Of a DNA stretch of 64,000 nt, positions 34,597 to 43,367 are shown piece after piece. Source of the stretch: Xanthomonas rydalmerensis (GTDB lineage Bacteria > Pseudomonadota > Gammaproteobacteria > Xanthomonadales > Xanthomonadaceae); assembly GCF_033170385.1 (NCBI RefSeq), contig NZ_CP126170.1, forward strand, positions 2,628,001 through 2,692,000, read 5' to 3'. Below the pieces are notes generated by a model that was not told the DNA's origin, did no database searches, and saw only the letters and a program-made list of their open reading frames with translations. The position numbers and the translations under genes are program-made. The number at the start of each line of letters is the position of its first letter. Positions within the stretch are counted from its first letter, which is position 1.

Positions 34597-34714
34597 TGCA
34601 GGCGCTGGCAGGGCGAGTTCCGGCCGCGGCACCCGGGTGTAGCATCCGCCGGGTGGAAACGCACTCGCCCGCTGCGCCACGCCATCTCCGCGGGCGTCTT
34701 TCCGAGAGCCCGCC

Positions 34715-35584
34715 ATGAGCACGATCGACACGCTGCCCCGTACCCGCACCTATTCCAGCATCCGCATCGATGCGGACGGCGACGACGATAGCCATTGGTT
34801 GTACATGCATGCGAATCCACAGCTCGGCACGCGCCCATGCTTCCATAGCCAGATGCTGGATGACGTACTGGCAGCACTGGAGGCGATGACAACGCGTGCG
34901 AATACGCTCAGGAAGGGCGCACTGAAGCATCTGGTTATCGCCTCCGATGCCAATGTCTTCAATCTCGGCGGCGATCTTGCGCTCTTTTCCGACCTCATCC
35001 GCCGCAAAGACCGCGAGCAACTGCTCGACTACGCCTATCGCTGCGTGAGCGGCGTCCATCAACTGCAGCGAGGCCTGGCGGGCGACGTGCGCACCATCGC
35101 CCTGCTGCAAGGCGATACCCTGGGCGGAGGTCTGGAGATGGCATTGGCCTGCCACACGATCGTCGCAGAAGAAGGCGTCACGATGGGGTTGCCGGAGGCG
35201 ATTTTCGGACTGATTCCCGGCATGGGCGCTTATTCCTTCCTGTGCAAGCGCGTCGCTCCGCATGTGGCCGAACAGATCATCCTGGGTGCCGACCTGTACA
35301 GCAGCGAGCAGATGCACGCGATGGGCATCGTCGATGTACTGGTCCCGCGGAACCAGGGCATCGACCGCGTGAAACAGCTCATCCACCACCAGCGCCGCAG
35401 CCCGCAGTCGTACCTGGCGATGAACACGGTGCGCAATCTGGCGCAACCCGTGACCCTGCAGGAACTGCAGGCGATCACCGAAATCTGGGTCGATTCCGCG
35501 TTGGCGCTGGACGAGAAATCGCTGCGCACGATGGATCGGCTGGTGCGCGCGCAGACCCGCCGTGCGCGGGATGTTGCAGCCTAG
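34715..35584 (+). CDS. rpfF: DSF synthase RpfF (crotonase-family enoyl-CoA hydratase/thioesterase)
   Basis: 289 aa, the standard RpfF length. It makes the diffusible signal factor cis-11-methyl-2-dodecenoic acid and related cis-2 fatty acids from acyl-ACP substrates. The crotonase fold is clear and both catalytic glutamates fall at the published positions: Glu141 in GGGLEMALACH and Glu161 in GLPEAIFGLIPGMGA. The N-terminal 35 residues include the acidic DADGDDDSHWLYMH strand. Codon use looks somewhat less GC-biased than neighbouring genes. It converges with rpfC, 59 nt apart. RpfF activity is restrained by binding the RpfC receiver domain in Xcc. Confidence 0.97.
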   Translation: MSTIDTLPRTRTYSSIRIDADGDDDSHWLYMHANPQLGTRPCFHSQMLDDVLAALEAMTTRANTLRKGALKHLVIASDANVFNLGGDLALFSDLIRRKDREQLLDYAYRCVSGVHQLQRGLAGDVRTIALLQGDTLGGGLEMALACHTIVAEEGVTMGLPEAIFGLIPGMGAYSFLCKRVAPHVAEQIILGADLYSSEQMHAMGIVDVLVPRNQGIDRVKQLIHHQRRSPQSYLAMNTVRNLAQPVTLQELQAITEIWVDSALALDEKSLRTMDRLVRAQTRRARDVAA

Positions 35585-35609
35585 CTGGAAAACGCAGTGG
35601 TCAGCGGTC

Positions 35610-35631
35610 GGCCCGGTATCACGCCCGGGCC
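35610..35631. terminator. Hairpin between convergent rpfF and rpfC
   Basis: GGCCCGG (35610-35616) pairs with CCGGGCC (35625-35631). It is short, without clear U-tracts, and may serve both genes. Confidence 0.4.
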
Positions 35632-35643
35632 TTACCGTCGGCC

Positions 35644-37824
35644 TCAGCGCAATTCGTTTTCTTCGGAACTTGCGCTGCGGCGCGCACGCGCCTCGAGCAC
35701 TTCCCTGCCCTCGGTCAGACTGGCGTTGAGTGCCATCAACCGGGAGCGCCATTCGCTGCGCATCTGCCACTCCGCCATCTGCATCAACTCGCCACCAAGG
35801 CTGGCCAGCCGGATCAGGCCCAGATTGCTCGCCACGCCCTTGATCGCGTGAGCATGTTCGCGCAGACGTTCCCAATGCTCCGCGTCGCCTGCGATCTGCA
35901 TGCCACCCAGGCAGCCCTCGGCATCGTTGAGACACTGCGAAATGAACTCGCGTTCGAATCCTTCGCCCATGCCCAGCCCGGCCAATTCATCGAGCACGGA
36001 GGAATCCAGCACACCTTCGGACGTGGTGGCGATCAACTGCCTGACCTGAGCCTCGCCAGAGCCGCGCAGGCGCCCCTCCGCGGCAATGTCGGCCAACGTA
36101 TCTAGCAGACGGCTGGCGACGACCGGCTTGGCCAGGAACGTGTGCGCACCGGCCTGTTCACAACGCTGGATCGCGTCGGGTGTGACGTCCGCGCTGAGCA
36201 CCACCACGGGGGTGCGCGGGCCGCCAGCCTGCATGATCCGCAGCTGCTTCAGCATGTCCAACCCGCTCATGCCGGGCATGTGCAAATCGACAATGACCCC
36301 ATCGAACTCGCTCTCCGCCAAGGCGTCCAGCACCGATTCGGCCCCCTCGACGCAGATCGGACGGTGACCCGCCTTCTGCAGCAGGCGCTGTAGCACCATG
36401 CGATTGGCGGCATGGTCATCGGCCACCAGAATGCGCATGCTGCGGATGCGCGCACGGTGACGCAGGAAGGGATCCGAAAAGGCAATGACGTTCCCAGGCT
36501 GGCCGTTCTCCTCGGGGCGTTCGGCGGAAGCCGCCTCCGCCTGCGGCTCTTCCTCGACCGTGCTTACAGGAATCTCGAACGGCAGATCGAACCAGAACCG
36601 GCTTCCGCGCGGCAGGTTCTCCTGATAGCCGATACTGCCGCCCATCGACTCCACCAAGCCTTTGGCGATCGTGGTGCCCAGTCCGGTTCCTTCGTAACGG
36701 CGGGCCAATCCCACATCCGCCTGCTCGAACGCATCGAACAGCCGCGATCGCATCGACTCCGGCACACCGATGCCCGTGTCGACGATATCGAAACTCAGCC
36801 ATGTCCGATCCATGTCGGTGCGCAGCAGCTTGACCCGCACGTCGACTCGACCGAAGTCGGTGAACTTGATCGCGTTCCCGGCCAAATTCAGCAGCACTTG
36901 GCGCAGGTGGCCTGCATCGCCGAGGAGATGATTCGGCACTTCAGCGGCGATGTCGACGAAATAGCCGATCGCCTTGGCCCGCGCCTGCGGCTGCAGGATC
37001 AAACCGATCTGCTCCACGGTTTCGCGCAGAGAGAAGGCACTGTTGTCGATACGGATCTTTCCGGCCTCGATCGCCGAGATGTCGAGCACTTCCTCGACCA
37101 GCGAGAGCAGGCTCTTGGCAGACGCCTGGATGGTGCTGACGCACTCGCGCTGCTCGGCATCGAGCCTGGTCGTCGACAGCACCTCTGTCATGCCGGACAG
37201 GCCGTTGAGTGGGGTACGGAATTCGTGGCTCATGTTGGCCAGAAAGCGGCTCTTTGCCTCGTTGGCGCGCTGCGCCTCCTTCGTCGCCTGAGTCAATTGC
37301 CGCAACAGCCCTGACAGATAAACCGGCACCGCCAACAGGCCGATGACCAGACCAACGCCCAGTCCAAGATTGTTGCGCCAGTAAGACGTTACCAGCACGG
37401 TGGTGCCGAAGCTGGCCACCCCCATGGCCACCGCCAGATAAAGATACCGGTTGCCGTAGCGCAAACCATTGCCAACCGTCACCCACAGGACCACGACGTA
37501 CATCCAGGCCAGCGGCTCGCCCATGCCGATCATCGCCGCAGCGATCAGGCCGTAGTCGGCGATCATGCCGATGATCCGTCGCGTATCGCAACGTTCAGGC
37601 CGCCACAGCAACCAGGCCAGCACGCCCAGCGATAGCACCAGACCGGACGACACCACGGCGACCACGTTCAGGTACTCGCGCATGGGCAAGGTCGCGCGCG
37701 GACCCGGCAACAGCACATAGCTCAGGATGATAGAGATCAGGGCGATCCGCACCAGGGCCTGCGCGTGCTCGGTATCCTTGCGCTCCGCGAACCGTTGCCG
37801 CACCCACCTGATCGCCGCGATCAT
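35644..37824 (-). CDS. rpfC: DSF sensor hybrid histidine kinase RpfC
   Basis: 726 aa, inner membrane. Several N-terminal transmembrane helices span about residues 25-170 with very short loops. The DHp domain has NMSHEFRTPL (His200), and the catalytic domain has NLAGNAIKFTD, DTGIGVP and GTGLGTTIAKGL. A receiver domain (about 463-580) has phospho-acceptor Asp513 in IVDLHMPGMSG and the Lys in FLAKPV. A C-terminal HPt domain carries His659 in HAIKGVASNLG. Phosphorelay to RpfG is the established output; the receiver also sequesters RpfF. The start is 1 nt after the rpfG stop (TGA-C-ATG), so translation is coupled. The rpfH gene found between them in X. campestris is absent. Confidence 0.97.
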   Translation of the reverse strand: MIAAIRWVRQRFAERKDTEHAQALVRIALISIILSYVLLPGPRATLPMREYLNVVAVVSSGLVLSLGVLAWLLWRPERCDTRRIIGMIADYGLIAAAMIGMGEPLAWMYVVVLWVTVGNGLRYGNRYLYLAVAMGVASFGTTVLVTSYWRNNLGLGVGLVIGLLAVPVYLSGLLRQLTQATKEAQRANEAKSRFLANMSHEFRTPLNGLSGMTEVLSTTRLDAEQRECVSTIQASAKSLLSLVEEVLDISAIEAGKIRIDNSAFSLRETVEQIGLILQPQARAKAIGYFVDIAAEVPNHLLGDAGHLRQVLLNLAGNAIKFTDFGRVDVRVKLLRTDMDRTWLSFDIVDTGIGVPESMRSRLFDAFEQADVGLARRYEGTGLGTTIAKGLVESMGGSIGYQENLPRGSRFWFDLPFEIPVSTVEEEPQAEAASAERPEENGQPGNVIAFSDPFLRHRARIRSMRILVADDHAANRMVLQRLLQKAGHRPICVEGAESVLDALAESEFDGVIVDLHMPGMSGLDMLKQLRIMQAGGPRTPVVVLSADVTPDAIQRCEQAGAHTFLAKPVVASRLLDTLADIAAEGRLRGSGEAQVRQLIATTSEGVLDSSVLDELAGLGMGEGFEREFISQCLNDAEGCLGGMQIAGDAEHWERLREHAHAIKGVASNLGLIRLASLGGELMQMAEWQMRSEWRSRLMALNASLTEGREVLEARARRSASSEENELR

Positions 37825-37825
37825 G

Positions 37826-38962
37826 TCAGACCCCTGGTCGCGCCGAGGCGGTGGAGAATTTCTCGCAGATCACCTGCAGTTGCTCGCGACCGCGGAACAG
37901 CGCGTCCACGCAGCGCGGGTCGAACAGGCGGCCGCGCTGGGCGTAGAGGTAGGCCAGCGTCGCATCCATGGTCCAGGCTTCCTTGTAAGGGCGCGGCGAG
38001 ATCAGCGCGTCGAACACGTCGGCGACCGCCACGATCCGCGCTTCCAGCGGAATCGCCTCGCCGACCAGGCCGTCCGGGTAGCCGCTGCCGTCGTAGCGCT
38101 CATGGTGGCGCAGGGCGATCAGCGCGCCGACCTGGATGAAGCGGTTCTGGCTGCCGCTGAGCAGTTCGTAGCCGATGCGCGGGTGCATGCGCATCACCGC
38201 CATCTCGTCCTCGTTGAGCTTGCCCGGCTTGAGCAGCACCGCATCGGGAATGGCGATCTTGCCCATGTCGTGCAGGCTCGCCGCCATCTCGATGACCCGC
38301 ACCTCGTCCTCGGACAGGCCCAGTTGCTCGGCGATCAGCCCGGCCACGTGGGCCATGCGCTCCAGGTAGGCGCTGGTGCCGACGTCGCGGTACTCGATGG
38401 CCCGCGCCAGCCGCGACAGGGTCTCGCGTTCGCGTTCCTCGACCTCGCGCATGCTGGCCAGCAGGCGCTGCTCCAGCGACATCGCGCGCTGCTTGATGTT
38501 CTCGCTCTGCAGCCGCAACTGCAGCAGGTTGTGGCAGCGCGCACGCAGTTCGCGCGGGCGGATCGGCTTGACCAGGAAGTCGATCACCCCCGCCTCCAGG
38601 GCGGCCTGGCGGATCGGCTCGTCGCCGACCACGGTGATCAGGATGATCGGGATGTCGCGGTGCTTGGGCAGCCGGCGCAGGCGCCGCGCGAACTCCAGCC
38701 CGTCCATGCCCGGCATGCGGTAGTCGAGCAGCAACAGATCGACCTTGCCGGCCTCGCACCAGGCCAGCGCGGCCTGCGAATCGCCGAAATCGCGCACGGT
38801 CAGTTCCGGGGCGATGTCCTCGATGACATGCCGCAGCATCGTCCGCGCGGAGGTCTGATCGTCGACGATGACGATGTTCAAACGATTGTCGCTTCCGTCG
38901 GCCCAGTGGAGACGGTCCCCGTTCGAGGACGCGCCGGAGAGGCTCATGCTGGCATCATGCAT
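37826..38962 (-). CDS. rpfG: Response regulator RpfG, HD-GYP c-di-GMP phosphodiesterase
   Basis: 378 aa from ATG 38962, which has a GGAGGA ribosome site; the frame is open a further 30 codons upstream. The receiver domain (about 20-140) has IVDDQTSAR and the acceptor Asp in LLLLDYRMPGMDG. A coiled linker (about 150-200) leads to the HD-GYP domain with LHDMGK (HD pair), HHERYDGSGYP (GYP signature) and VADVFDALISPRPYK. When phosphorylated by RpfC it degrades c-di-GMP and relieves Clp inhibition, turning on extracellular enzymes and polysaccharide in Xcc. The length matches the reference protein. It is first gene of the rpfG-rpfC pair, 140 nt after lysS. Confidence 0.97.
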   Translation of the reverse strand: MHDASMSLSGASSNGDRLHWADGSDNRLNIVIVDDQTSARTMLRHVIEDIAPELTVRDFGDSQAALAWCEAGKVDLLLLDYRMPGMDGLEFARRLRRLPKHRDIPIILITVVGDEPIRQAALEAGVIDFLVKPIRPRELRARCHNLLQLRLQSENIKQRAMSLEQRLLASMREVEERERETLSRLARAIEYRDVGTSAYLERMAHVAGLIAEQLGLSEDEVRVIEMAASLHDMGKIAIPDAVLLKPGKLNEDEMAVMRMHPRIGYELLSGSQNRFIQVGALIALRHHERYDGSGYPDGLVGEAIPLEARIVAVADVFDALISPRPYKEAWTMDATLAYLYAQRGRLFDPRCVDALFRGREQLQVICEKFSTASARPGV

Positions 38963-39102
38963 CTGCAATCCTCCGCCCGTCGCATCTGCGCGGGCTGCTG
39001 AGACGACAACGGGAACGCGCCGCCGCGCATCACGCCGGCTCGTCCACCTCACTTCCTTTTGCGTGCAACGCCTGGTGCAAGAACCGCGCCAGCGGGGCTA
39101 GG

Positions 39103-40620
39103 TTAAGCCTCCGGACGCATATACGGAAACAGCAGCACGTCACGGATCGAGCTGCTGCCGGTGAGCAACATTACCAGCCGGTCGATGCCGATGCCCAGGC
39201 CGCCGGTCGGCGGCAGCCCGACTTCCAGTGCGCGGATGTAGTCGGCATCGAAATGCATCGCCTCGTCGTCTCCGCCTTCCTTCGCCGCCACCTGGGCCTG
39301 GAACCGCGCCGCCTGGTCTTCCGGGTCGTTGAGCTCGGAGAAGCCGTTGGCGATTTCCTTGCCGTTGATGAACAGCTCGAAGCGGTCGGTATAGCCCGGC
39401 TCGGTGTCGCTGGAGCGGGCCAGCGGCGAGACCTCGACCGGGTGGTCGGTGATGAAGGTGGGCTGGATCAGGGTGTGCTCGACCGTGGCCTCGAAGATCT
39501 CCAGCAGCAGTTTGCCCCAGCCGTAGGACGGCTTGGTGCGGATCTTCAACCGCTCGCAATGGCGCAGCAGGGCCTCGCGGTCGGTGCAGTCGGCGGCGCT
39601 GATCTCCGGGTTGTGGTGGCGCACCGCCTCGTCCATGCGCCAGCGGCGGAATGCCGGCGCCAGGTCGATGTCGGCCCCGTCCCAGTGCACCTGGGTAGTG
39701 CCCAACACCTCGCGGGCGACATCGCGAATGACGTTCTCGGTCAGGTCCATCACCTCGTGGTACGTGGCGTAGGCCTCGTACAGCTCCATCATGGTGAATT
39801 CCGGATTGTGCCGGGTGCTGACGCCTTCGTTGCGGAAATTACGGTTGATTTCGTAGACCCGTTCCAGGCCGCCGACCACCAGGCGCTTCAGGTACAGCTC
39901 CGGGGCCACCCGCAGGTACAGATCCAGGTCCAGCGCGTTGTGGTGGGTGGTGAACGGCTTGGCCGTGGCGCCGCCGGGGATGTAGTGCATCATCGGCGTC
40001 TCCACTTCCAGGAAGCGGCGCGCGTCCAGCCAGGCGCGCATGGCGCGGATGATCTTGGAGCGCTTGACGAACACCTCGCGCGCCTCCGGCGACACGATCA
40101 GGTCGACGTAGCGCTGGCGATAGCGCTGCTCCACGTCCGACAGGCCGTGCCACTTGTCCGGCAGCGGCCGCAGGGCCTTGGTCAGCAGCCGCAGGCCGGT
40201 GGCCTTGATCGACAGCTCGCCGGTCTTGGTGCGGGTCAGCCCGCCCTCCACACCGATGATGTCGCCGATGTCCCAGCCCTTGAAGGCGTCGTAGGCCTCG
40301 CCCAGGGCGTTGGCCTGCAGGAACAGCTGGATGCGCCCGGACTCGTCCTGCAACTGCACGAAGCTGGCCTTGCCCATCACCCGCTTGGCCAGCAGGCGCC
40401 CGGCCAGGCGCAGGCTGCGGCCCTGGGCCTCCAGCGCCTCGGCGGTCCAGCGCTCGGTGTCGGCGAACTCGGCCTGCAGATCGCCGGCGAAGTCGCTGCG
40501 GCGGAAATCGTTCGGATAGGCCACGCCCTGCGCGCGCAGCGCGGCGAGTTTGGCACGCCGTTCGGCGATGAGGCTGTTCTCGTCGACAGCAAGGGACGGC
40601 GCGGGGGTCTGCTCGGTCAT
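39103..40620 (-). CDS. lysS: Lysyl-tRNA synthetase, class II
   Basis: 505 aa from ATG 40620 ([17 protein letters not shown]); the longer frame to 40917 includes sequence antisense to the prfB end and is rejected. The N-terminal OB-fold anticodon-binding domain is at about 60-165. The class II catalytic core follows: [21 protein letters not shown] (motif 1), [20 protein letters not shown] (motif 2) and [13 protein letters not shown] (motif 3). It charges tRNA-Lys with lysine. It lies 94 nt downstream of prfB, the same arrangement as in E. coli (prfB-lysS), and may be cotranscribed with it. Confidence 0.97.
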   Translation of the reverse strand: MTEQTPAPSLAVDENSLIAERRAKLAALRAQGVAYPNDFRRSDFAGDLQAEFADTERWTAEALEAQGRSLRLAGRLLAKRVMGKASFVQLQDESGRIQLFLQANALGEAYDAFKGWDIGDIIGVEGGLTRTKTGELSIKATGLRLLTKALRPLPDKWHGLSDVEQRYRQRYVDLIVSPEAREVFVKRSKIIRAMRAWLDARRFLEVETPMMHYIPGGATAKPFTTHHNALDLDLYLRVAPELYLKRLVVGGLERVYEINRNFRNEGVSTRHNPEFTMMELYEAYATYHEVMDLTENVIRDVAREVLGTTQVHWDGADIDLAPAFRRWRMDEAVRHHNPEISAADCTDREALLRHCERLKIRTKPSYGWGKLLLEIFEATVEHTLIQPTFITDHPVEVSPLARSSDTEPGYTDRFELFINGKEIANGFSELNDPEDQAARFQAQVAAKEGGDDEAMHFDADYIRALEVGLPPTGGLGIGIDRLVMLLTGSSSIRDVLLFPYMRPEA

Positions 40621-40714
40621 GGGATGGGGGATGCGTGAGGAAGGGAAAGAATGCACCAGCCGGCGGGCCGTGTGCCGCCATACGGCCTCCGTCGCCAGGA
40701 CGGAGGCCGCCGGT

Positions 40715-41840
40715 TCAGGCGTCGCTGCGTTTGGAGCCGACTTCCAGGCCGGACTTGAGGCTGGCCTCGACGAACTCGTCCAGGTCGCCGTCGAGCACCT
40801 TCTGGGTGTCCGAGCGCTCCACGCCGGTGCGCAGGTCCTTGATCCGGCTCTGGTCGAGCACGTAGTTGCGGATCTGGCTGCCCCAGCCGATGTCGGACTT
40901 GGTCGCCTCCACCGCATCGCGTTCGGCGTTGCGCTTCTGGATCTCCAGCTCGTACAGCTTGGCGGCCAGCATCTTCATCGCGTTGTCGCGATTCTGGTGC
41001 TGGCTGCGCCCGGTCTGGCAGGCCACCACGATGCCGGTGGGCACGTGGGTGATGCGCACCGCCGACTCGGTCTTGTTGACGTGCTGGCCGCCGGCGCCGG
41101 AGGACCGGTACACGTCGGTCTTGAGGTCGGCCGGATTGATGTCGATGTCGATGTTGTCGTCCACTTCCGGCGACACGAACACCGAGGTGAAGCTGGTATG
41201 GCGGCGGTTGTCCGAGTCGAACGGCGACTTGCGCACCAGCCGGTGCACGCCGGTCTCGGTCTTCAGCCAGCCGTAGGCGAAGTCGCCTTCCACGCGCAGC
41301 GTGGCCGACTTGATCCCGGCCACTTCGCCGCCGGAGACTTCCATCAGCTCGGTCTTCCAGCCGCGCGATTCGCACCAGCGCAGGTACATGCGCAGCAGGA
41401 TCTCGGCCCAGTCCTGGGCCTCGGTGCCGCCAGCGCCGGCCTGGATGTCGACGAAGGCGTTGCTGGCGTCCATCTGCCCGGAGAACATGCGCTGGAATTC
41501 CAGCTTCTCCACCTGCGCCTGGAAGCGGTCGACATCGGCCAGCACCGCCTGCGCGGTGGCCTCGTCGTTCTCGCTCTCGGCCAGTTCCAGGAATTCCAGC
41601 GATTCGTTCAGGCCATCGAGCACGCTGGCGATGCCGCCGACGGTCTTCTCCAGGCCGGCGCGTTCGCGGCCCAGGCCCTGGGCACGCTCGGGGTCGTTCC
41701 AGACATCGGGGCTTTCCAGCTCCCGGGTAACTTCCTCTAGACGCTCCTTCTTGGCGTCGTAGTCAAAGAAACCCCCGTAGCGACAGCACCCGATCGGACA
41801 GATCGGCGATGCGGTGGCGAATCGGATTGAGTTCGATCAT
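40715..41840 (-). CDS. prfB: Peptide chain release factor 2, programmed +1 frameshift
   Basis: 374 aa after frameshifting. Zero frame runs from ATG 41840 ([21 protein letters not shown]) for 25 codons to UGA at 41765-41763; the +1 frame continues from GAC at 41764 to the stop at 40715. RF2 recognises UAA and UGA. The SPF tripeptide is in [13 protein letters not shown], and the GGQ hydrolysis loop is in [13 protein letters not shown]. The frameshift autoregulates RF2: low RF2 lets ribosomes shift rather than stop. Standard gene callers may truncate this gene to start near 41623, losing about 72 residues. Confidence 0.96.
41763..41774 (-). promoter_or_regulatory. prfB +1 programmed frameshift site
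   Basis: On the coding strand the site reads GGG TTT CTT TGA C, preceded by CGG (GGGGG acts as the internal SD-like element 3 nt before CTT). It matches the conserved CTT-TGA-C slip site, with TTT where E. coli has TAT. Codon 25 is CTT and codon 26 is UGA. Confidence 0.92.
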
Positions 41841-41909
41841 TGCGGCTTTTTCCGGCAGACAAGAGCGCAATTCTAGCAATTCCGGCCGCCGCGCCACAGC
41901 GCCGCCGGC

Positions 41910-42806
41910 CTACTCGACGGTCGCCGCTTCGCCCTCGCCGGCCGCCACGCGCAGCGCGGCGCGGTAGCGGCGGCTGCACGGCACCTGGCTGCCGTCGCAC
42001 AGATGCACCCGCGCCTCGCCCGCCTCCAGCGGCTCGATCGAGACCACGCTGGCCAGGTTGACGATGTAGCTGCGGTGGATGCGCACGAACCGCGCCGGGT
42101 CCAGCCTTGCCTCGATCGCGGCCATGGTGCTGCGCAGCGGATAGTCGTGGCCGCGCACGCGCAGGTTGACGTAGTTACCCGAGGCCTGCAGCCATTCGAT
42201 GTCGGCCGCGGCGACCAGGAAGTCGCGGCCCAGCTTGCGCACCAGGAAGCGCTCCGGCCGCTCCAGCGAGCCCATCGGCGGGCCGGCGTCGGGCGCGCCG
42301 AGCAGCGCCGCCTCGCCCTGCCAGCGCCGCAGCAGGAACCGGTACATCTCCACGCACAGCGCGATCGAGGCCAGACTGCGCACGTCCTTGAGGTATTCGT
42401 AGACCAGCCCCTGCGGCCACGGGCCGAAATCGTAGTGCTGGCCCTGCAGGCGGTAGACCAGGCTGCGCAGGGCGACCATCCCCACCACGTGCAACACCGA
42501 CAGCGCCACGCTGCCCAGCAGATAACCCGGCAACCGGCGTCGCCACGTGTCCCAGTGCAGCGGGTAGCGTCGGGTCAGCACCACCACCAGCGGCACGATC
42601 AGCAGGAACATCAGGTTGCTGGACCACTCCCAGACCACCGGCTCCCACGCGGCGAAGTGCAGCCCGGTGTTGCGGATGTCGATCAGCACCGTGACGCTGT
42701 TGGCGGTGGCGTTGATCAGGGTGAGCGCGACCCAGAAGCCGATCTCGAAGCTGCGGCGCCAGGGCTGGAAACGGGAGTAGGCGCTGGCGCCGGACGGATC
42801 GGACAT
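41910..42806 (-). CDS. rpfD: Membrane-bound LytTR regulator, RpfD-like
   Basis: 298 aa from ATG 42806 (MSDPSGASAYSRF); an ATG 8 codons upstream is possible. The N-terminal half has about four membrane helices (WVALTLINATANSVTVLI, LMFLLIVPLVVVL, YLLGSVALSVLHVVGMVAL and another). The C-terminal LytTR DNA-binding domain is at about 190-290, with DIEWLQASGNYVNL, LRSTMAAIEARLDPARFVRIHRSYIVN and the final CSRRYRAAL. This layout suggests a membrane sensor that binds DNA directly. It occupies the place between recJ and prfB where xanthomonads carry rpfD; the symbol rests on position and domain. The regulon is unknown. Confidence 0.82.
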   Translation of the reverse strand: MSDPSGASAYSRFQPWRRSFEIGFWVALTLINATANSVTVLIDIRNTGLHFAAWEPVVWEWSSNLMFLLIVPLVVVLTRRYPLHWDTWRRRLPGYLLGSVALSVLHVVGMVALRSLVYRLQGQHYDFGPWPQGLVYEYLKDVRSLASIALCVEMYRFLLRRWQGEAALLGAPDAGPPMGSLERPERFLVRKLGRDFLVAAADIEWLQASGNYVNLRVRGHDYPLRSTMAAIEARLDPARFVRIHRSYIVNLASVVSIEPLEAGEARVHLCDGSQVPCSRRYRAALRVAAGEGEAATVE

Positions 42807-43367
42807 CGCCAAAGTGTAGCGCGCCGGCATTGCCGCGCCGGCGCGCCAGGACTAGACCTGCGCACCGCGAACTCGCGAGCGAGCAGCCCCTCTCCCACCG
42901 GGAGAGGGGTCGGGGTGAGGGTGCCCCGCACGCGCGGTGCGATGAACTAAACGAGGCTTCGCCCTACCCTCATCCGCCCCTTCGGGGCACCTTCTCCCGG
43001 TGGGAGAAGGGAACAGCAAAGCCCCTCTCCCACCGGGAAAGGGGTTGGGGTGAGGATACCCCGCACGCGCGGTGCGATGAACTAAACGAGGCTTCGCCCT
43101 ACCCTCATCCGCCCCTTCGGGGCACCTTCTCCCGGCGGGAGAAGGGAAGCAAAAGCCTCTCTCCCATCGGGAGAGGGGTTGGGTGAGGGTACCCGCACGC
43201 GCGGTGCGATGAAACTAAACGAGGCTTCGCCCTACCCTCATCCGCCCCTTCGGGGCACCTTCTCCCGGTGGGAGAAGGGAACAGCAAAGCCCCTCTCCCG
43301 CCGGGAGAGGGGTTGGGGTGAGGGTCGGCACACGCGACGCGATCTGCATCTGCAGACCGCCAGATAT
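42807..43367. other. Intergenic region between recJ and rpfD
   Basis: About 560 nt, mostly made of the tandem extragenic repeat at 42886-43327. No gene is supported; frames crossing the repeat translate it as low-complexity Arg/Pro-rich peptide. Confidence 0.7.
42886..43327. repeat. Tandem extragenic repeat, three 134-135 bp units plus a partial fourth
   Basis: Units start at 42886, 43021, 43155 and 43289. Each opens with CCCCTCTCCC..GGGAGAGGGG (a hairpin), then GGGGTGAGGGT, GCACGCGCGGTGCGATGAA, ACGAGGCTTCGCCCTACC and CTCATCCGCCCC, and closes with CTTCTCCCGGTGGGAGAAGGGAA (second hairpin). The units differ by a few bases and 1-nt indels. The fourth copy stops after the first hairpin. Confidence 0.9.

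Noticed and set aside
40621..40917. Extended lysS start
   Set aside because: It covers the prfB end in another frame and lacks any lysyl-tRNA synthetase similarity.
42886..43327. CRISPR array
   Set aside because: Units of 134 bp are contiguous without spacers and are homologous throughout.
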